Shown piece after piece: positions 62,110 through 64,000 of a stretch of 64,000 nt of DNA. The stretch covers positions 4,836,001 to 4,900,000 of the forward strand of contig NZ_FMIB01000002.1 in NCBI RefSeq assembly GCF_900091475.1, given 5' to 3'. The stretch is from Micromonospora chersina (GTDB taxonomy: Bacteria > Actinomycetota > Actinomycetes > Mycobacteriales > Micromonosporaceae). The translations under genes and the position numbers were made by a program. Under the pieces are notes generated by a model. The model was not told the origin of the DNA, searched no databases, and worked only from the letters and a program-made list of their open reading frames with translations. The first letter of the stretch is position 1, and each line of letters begins with the position of its first letter.

Positions 62110-62847
62110 ATGAGTCAGCACCGTCACCCTGGCGCGCCCGGCCGAGCCGGTGCCGTGCCGGCGCTCCCGGAACTGCCCGAGGCGACCGTCGCGCGGCTCC
62201 CGGAATACCTCCGTGCCCTGCACGCGATCGCCGAGACCGGCCACGAGACGGTCTCCAGCGAGGGGCTGGCCAACGCCGCCGGGGTCAACTCGGCGAAGCT
62301 CCGCAAGGACCTCTCCCACCTCGGCTCGTACGGCACCCGGGGCGTCGGCTACGACGTCACCCTGCTGATCGAGCAGATCGAGTCGGTGCTCGGGCTCACC
62401 CAGTGCCGCTCGGTCGCGCTCGTCGGCGTGGGTAATCTCGGTCACGCCCTGGCCGGCTACGACGGCTTCGCCAGCCGCGGTTTCCGCATCGCCGCGCTCT
62501 TCGACGCCGACCCGTCCCGCGTCGGCGAGGAGATCAACGGGCTGGTCGTGCGGCACGTCGACGACCTGGCCCGGGTCGCCGTCGAGGAGTCGATCTCGAT
62601 CGGCGTGATCGCCACCCCCGCGCCGGCCGCCCAGGCGGTCGCGGATCAGCTCGTGGCCGTCGGCGTGACGAGCATCCTCAACTTCGCGCCCTGCGTACTC
62701 TCGGTTCCGGAGGGGGTCGACGTGCGCAAGGTCGACCTCGCGATCGAGCTGCAGATCCTGTCCTTCCACGAGCACCGCAAGGCGTCGCTGACCGCGCTTC
62801 CCGGCGGGCTCGCGGCCACCGACACCCAGGAGGCGATCGGCACGTGA
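62110..62847 (+). CDS. rex: Redox-sensing repressor Rex
   Basis: 245 residues. N-terminal winged helix (LRALHAIAETGHETVSSEGLANAAGVNSAKLRKDLSHLG, in part) and Rossmann domain VALVGVGNLGHALAGYDGF binding NADH/NAD; C-terminal domain-swap helix (SFHEHRK). Senses the NADH/NAD ratio and represses respiratory and heme genes. The first gene of the rex-hemA operon, with its operator in the promoter. ATG at 62110 is chosen; an earlier in-frame start would read through the promoter itself. Confidence 0.95.
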   Translation: MSQHRHPGAPGRAGAVPALPELPEATVARLPEYLRALHAIAETGHETVSSEGLANAAGVNSAKLRKDLSHLGSYGTRGVGYDVTLLIEQIESVLGLTQCRSVALVGVGNLGHALAGYDGFASRGFRIAALFDADPSRVGEEINGLVVRHVDDLARVAVEESISIGVIATPAPAAQAVADQLVAVGVTSILNFAPCVLSVPEGVDVRKVDLAIELQILSFHEHRKASLTALPGGLAATDTQEAIGT

Positions 62848-64000
62848 AACTGCTCGTCGTCGGCGCGTCCTACCGCACCGCCCCGGTCGCCACGCTGGAG
62901 CAGCTGGCGGTCCCGCCCGCGGACCTCACCCGCACCCTGGACCGCCTGGTCGCCCAGCCGTACGTCGCCGAGGCCGTGCTCGTCTCCACCTGCAACCGGG
63001 TCGAGGTGTACGCGGCCGTCTCCGGCTTCCACGGCGGCCTCGGGGACATCTGCGCGGTCCTGGCCGAGCAGGCCGGCGCCCCGCCGGCGACGCTCGCCGC
63101 CCACCTCTACGTGCACTACGACGCCGCCGCCGTGGACCACGTCTTCCGGGTCGCCACCGGGCTGGACTCGATGGTCGTCGGCGAGGCGCAGATCCTCGGC
63201 CAGCTCCGCGACGCCTACCACTCGGCCAGCGGCGCCGACACCGCCGGGCGGCTGCTGCACGAGCTGATGCAGCAGGCGCTGCGGGTGGGCAAGCGCGCGC
63301 ACGCCGAGACCAACATCGACCGGGCCGGCCAGAGCGTCGTCACCGCCGCCCTCGACCTGGCCGCCGGCCTGCTCGACGGCGACCTGACCGGCCGGCCCGC
63401 CATGGTCGTGGGCGCCGGGGCGATGGGCTCGCTGAGCGTGGCCACCCTCTCCCGGCTGGGCGCCGGCCCGCTCACCGTCACCAACCGGGGCGCCGCGCGG
63501 GCCGTCCGGCTGGCCGAGTCGTACGGCGCGGCCGCCGTGCCGATGGCCGAGCTGGTCGACGCGCTCACCACTGTCGACATCGTGGTGGCCGCCACCGCGG
63601 CGACCGAACCGGTCCTGACCCGCGACGTGGTGACCCGGGCGCTGGCCCGCCGCGACCCCGCCCGGGGCCCGCTGGTCCTGCTCGACCTGGCCGTCCCGCG
63701 CGACGTCGAGGAGGGCGTCGCCGCCCTGCCCGGCGTCGAGGTGATCGACATCGACCGGATGGCGGCGATCCTCGCCGACGGCCCGGCCGCCGCCGACGCC
63801 GCCGAGGTCACCCGGATCGTGGCCGGCGAGGTCGAGGCGTTCCTGAGCTGGCTGCGCGGCGCCGACGTGGCCCCCACCGTGGCGGCCCTGCGCGGGCGCG
63901 CCGACGACGTGGTCACCGCCGAGCTGCGCCGGCTCGCCCAGCGCCGCCCGGAGTTCACCGACGACCAGCGCGCCGAGGTCGCCCGCACGGTCCACCGGGT
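62844..64000 (+). CDS. hemA: Glutamyl-tRNA reductase HemA (3' end cut off)
   Basis: About 385 codons visible; the window ends inside the gene. Reduces glutamyl-tRNA to glutamate-1-semialdehyde, first step of tetrapyrrole synthesis. The nucleophile C50 lies in LVSTCNRVEVYA; GEAQILGQLRDAYHSA and the NADPH-binding VVGAGAMGSLSVATL are present. GTG at 62844 overlaps the rex stop (GTGA), so synthesis is coupled to Rex and controlled by the Rex operator upstream. Confidence 0.95.
   Translation, partial: MKLLVVGASYRTAPVATLEQLAVPPADLTRTLDRLVAQPYVAEAVLVSTCNRVEVYAAVSGFHGGLGDICAVLAEQAGAPPATLAAHLYVHYDAAAVDHVFRVATGLDSMVVGEAQILGQLRDAYHSASGADTAGRLLHELMQQALRVGKRAHAETNIDRAGQSVVTAALDLAAGLLDGDLTGRPAMVVGAGAMGSLSVATLSRLGAGPLTVTNRGAARAVRLAESYGAAAVPMAELVDALTTVDIVVAATAATEPVLTRDVVTRALARRDPARGPLVLLDLAVPRDVEEGVAALPGVEVIDIDRMAAILADGPAAADAAEVTRIVAGEVEAFLSWLRGADVAPTVAALRGRADDVVTAELRRLAQRRPEFTDDQRAEVARTVHR

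Noticed and set aside
1..64000. CRISPR arrays, insertion sequences, prophage genes, tRNA or rRNA genes
   Set aside because: No regularly spaced repeats, transposase or integrase motifs and no cloverleaf-like sequence were noticed; a tRNAscan/Infernal run would be needed to exclude small RNAs fully.

Overview
The window is GC-rich actinobacterial chromosome, most likely from a Micromonosporaceae member (Micromonospora or Salinispora type). The evidence is the mycothiol gene mshA, a mycothiol-dependent maleylpyruvate isomerase-like protein, a gpmA/phoU/senX3-regX3 block, and a bldN/rex/hemA block with the small ribosomal protein bS22. Many start codons are GTG, and many TANNNT -10 boxes sit only 6-7 nt upstream of a start codon, which suggests leaderless mRNAs. 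I see no phage, insertion sequence, CRISPR array, rRNA or tRNA gene. Codon use looks uniform. Both edges cut genes: an AlaX-type editing protein on the left and hemA on the right.

Layout. 1-6.8 kb: a mixed set (AlaX, polymerase-beta-type nucleotidyltransferase, SDR, WYL regulator, EI24 membrane protein, macrodomain protein, double GNAT, RidA, small exported protein). 6.9-12.7 kb: a minus-strand sugar operon (binding lipoprotein, two permeases, GH1 beta-glucosidase, LacI regulator) headed by two identical 12-bp palindromic operators; the plan matches cellobiose (ceb) clusters. 12.7-19.7 kb: MDMPI-type enzyme, murB, methyltransferase, SDR, mshA, YbjN-like protein, and a histone-H1-like protein with unusual ends. 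20-22.7 kb: two tandem MFS paralogues. 22.9-26.6 kb: gpmA, phoU and the SenX3/RegX3-type phosphate two-component system. 26.6-27.6 kb: a 531-bp repeat-rich leader followed by a small exported lysozyme-like protein.

27.7-36.9 kb: an F420-dependent reductase-like gene divergent from a TetR gene with two operator-like sites, then a CitA/DcuS-type kinase and regulator divergent from a tctCBA tricarboxylate transporter operon that continues with a universal stress protein, an MFS transporter and an RraA/HMG-aldolase-like protein. This reads as sensing, uptake and possibly cleavage of carboxylic acids. 36.9-44.9 kb: Cys-rich protein, Ppx/GppA phosphatase, sugar isomerase-like protein, CGNR regulator, an ATP-grasp (glutathionylspermidine synthase-like) gene next to a tiny Asp-rich lipoprotein (a YgiB/YgiC-like pair), proline dehydrogenase, VOC protein, and a hydrolase-TetR-YrdB operon with an operator inside its promoter. 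45.1-50.2 kb: a membrane-anchored HExxH peptidase followed by a MacAB-type export system.

50.4-64 kb: a conserved actinobacterial block: excisionase-type HTH protein, bS22, epimerase, acyltransferase, HAD phosphatase, DUF5667 (RsbN-like) and the developmental sigma factor BldN, acyl-CoA ligase, glutaredoxin-like protein, HAD hydrolase, a NarL-type two-component system, then rex-hemA behind a promoter that carries a clear Rex operator.

Nothing in the window is a clear-cut new system. The best leads are the H1-like fusion protein, the Asp-rich lipoprotein/ATP-grasp pair, the structured leader at 26.6-27.1 kb, the nested dyad at the sugar operon, the probable BldN-type promoter in front of the rsbN-like gene, and the peptidase beside the MacAB exporter. 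All names rest on motifs and synteny read by eye; no database search was run.
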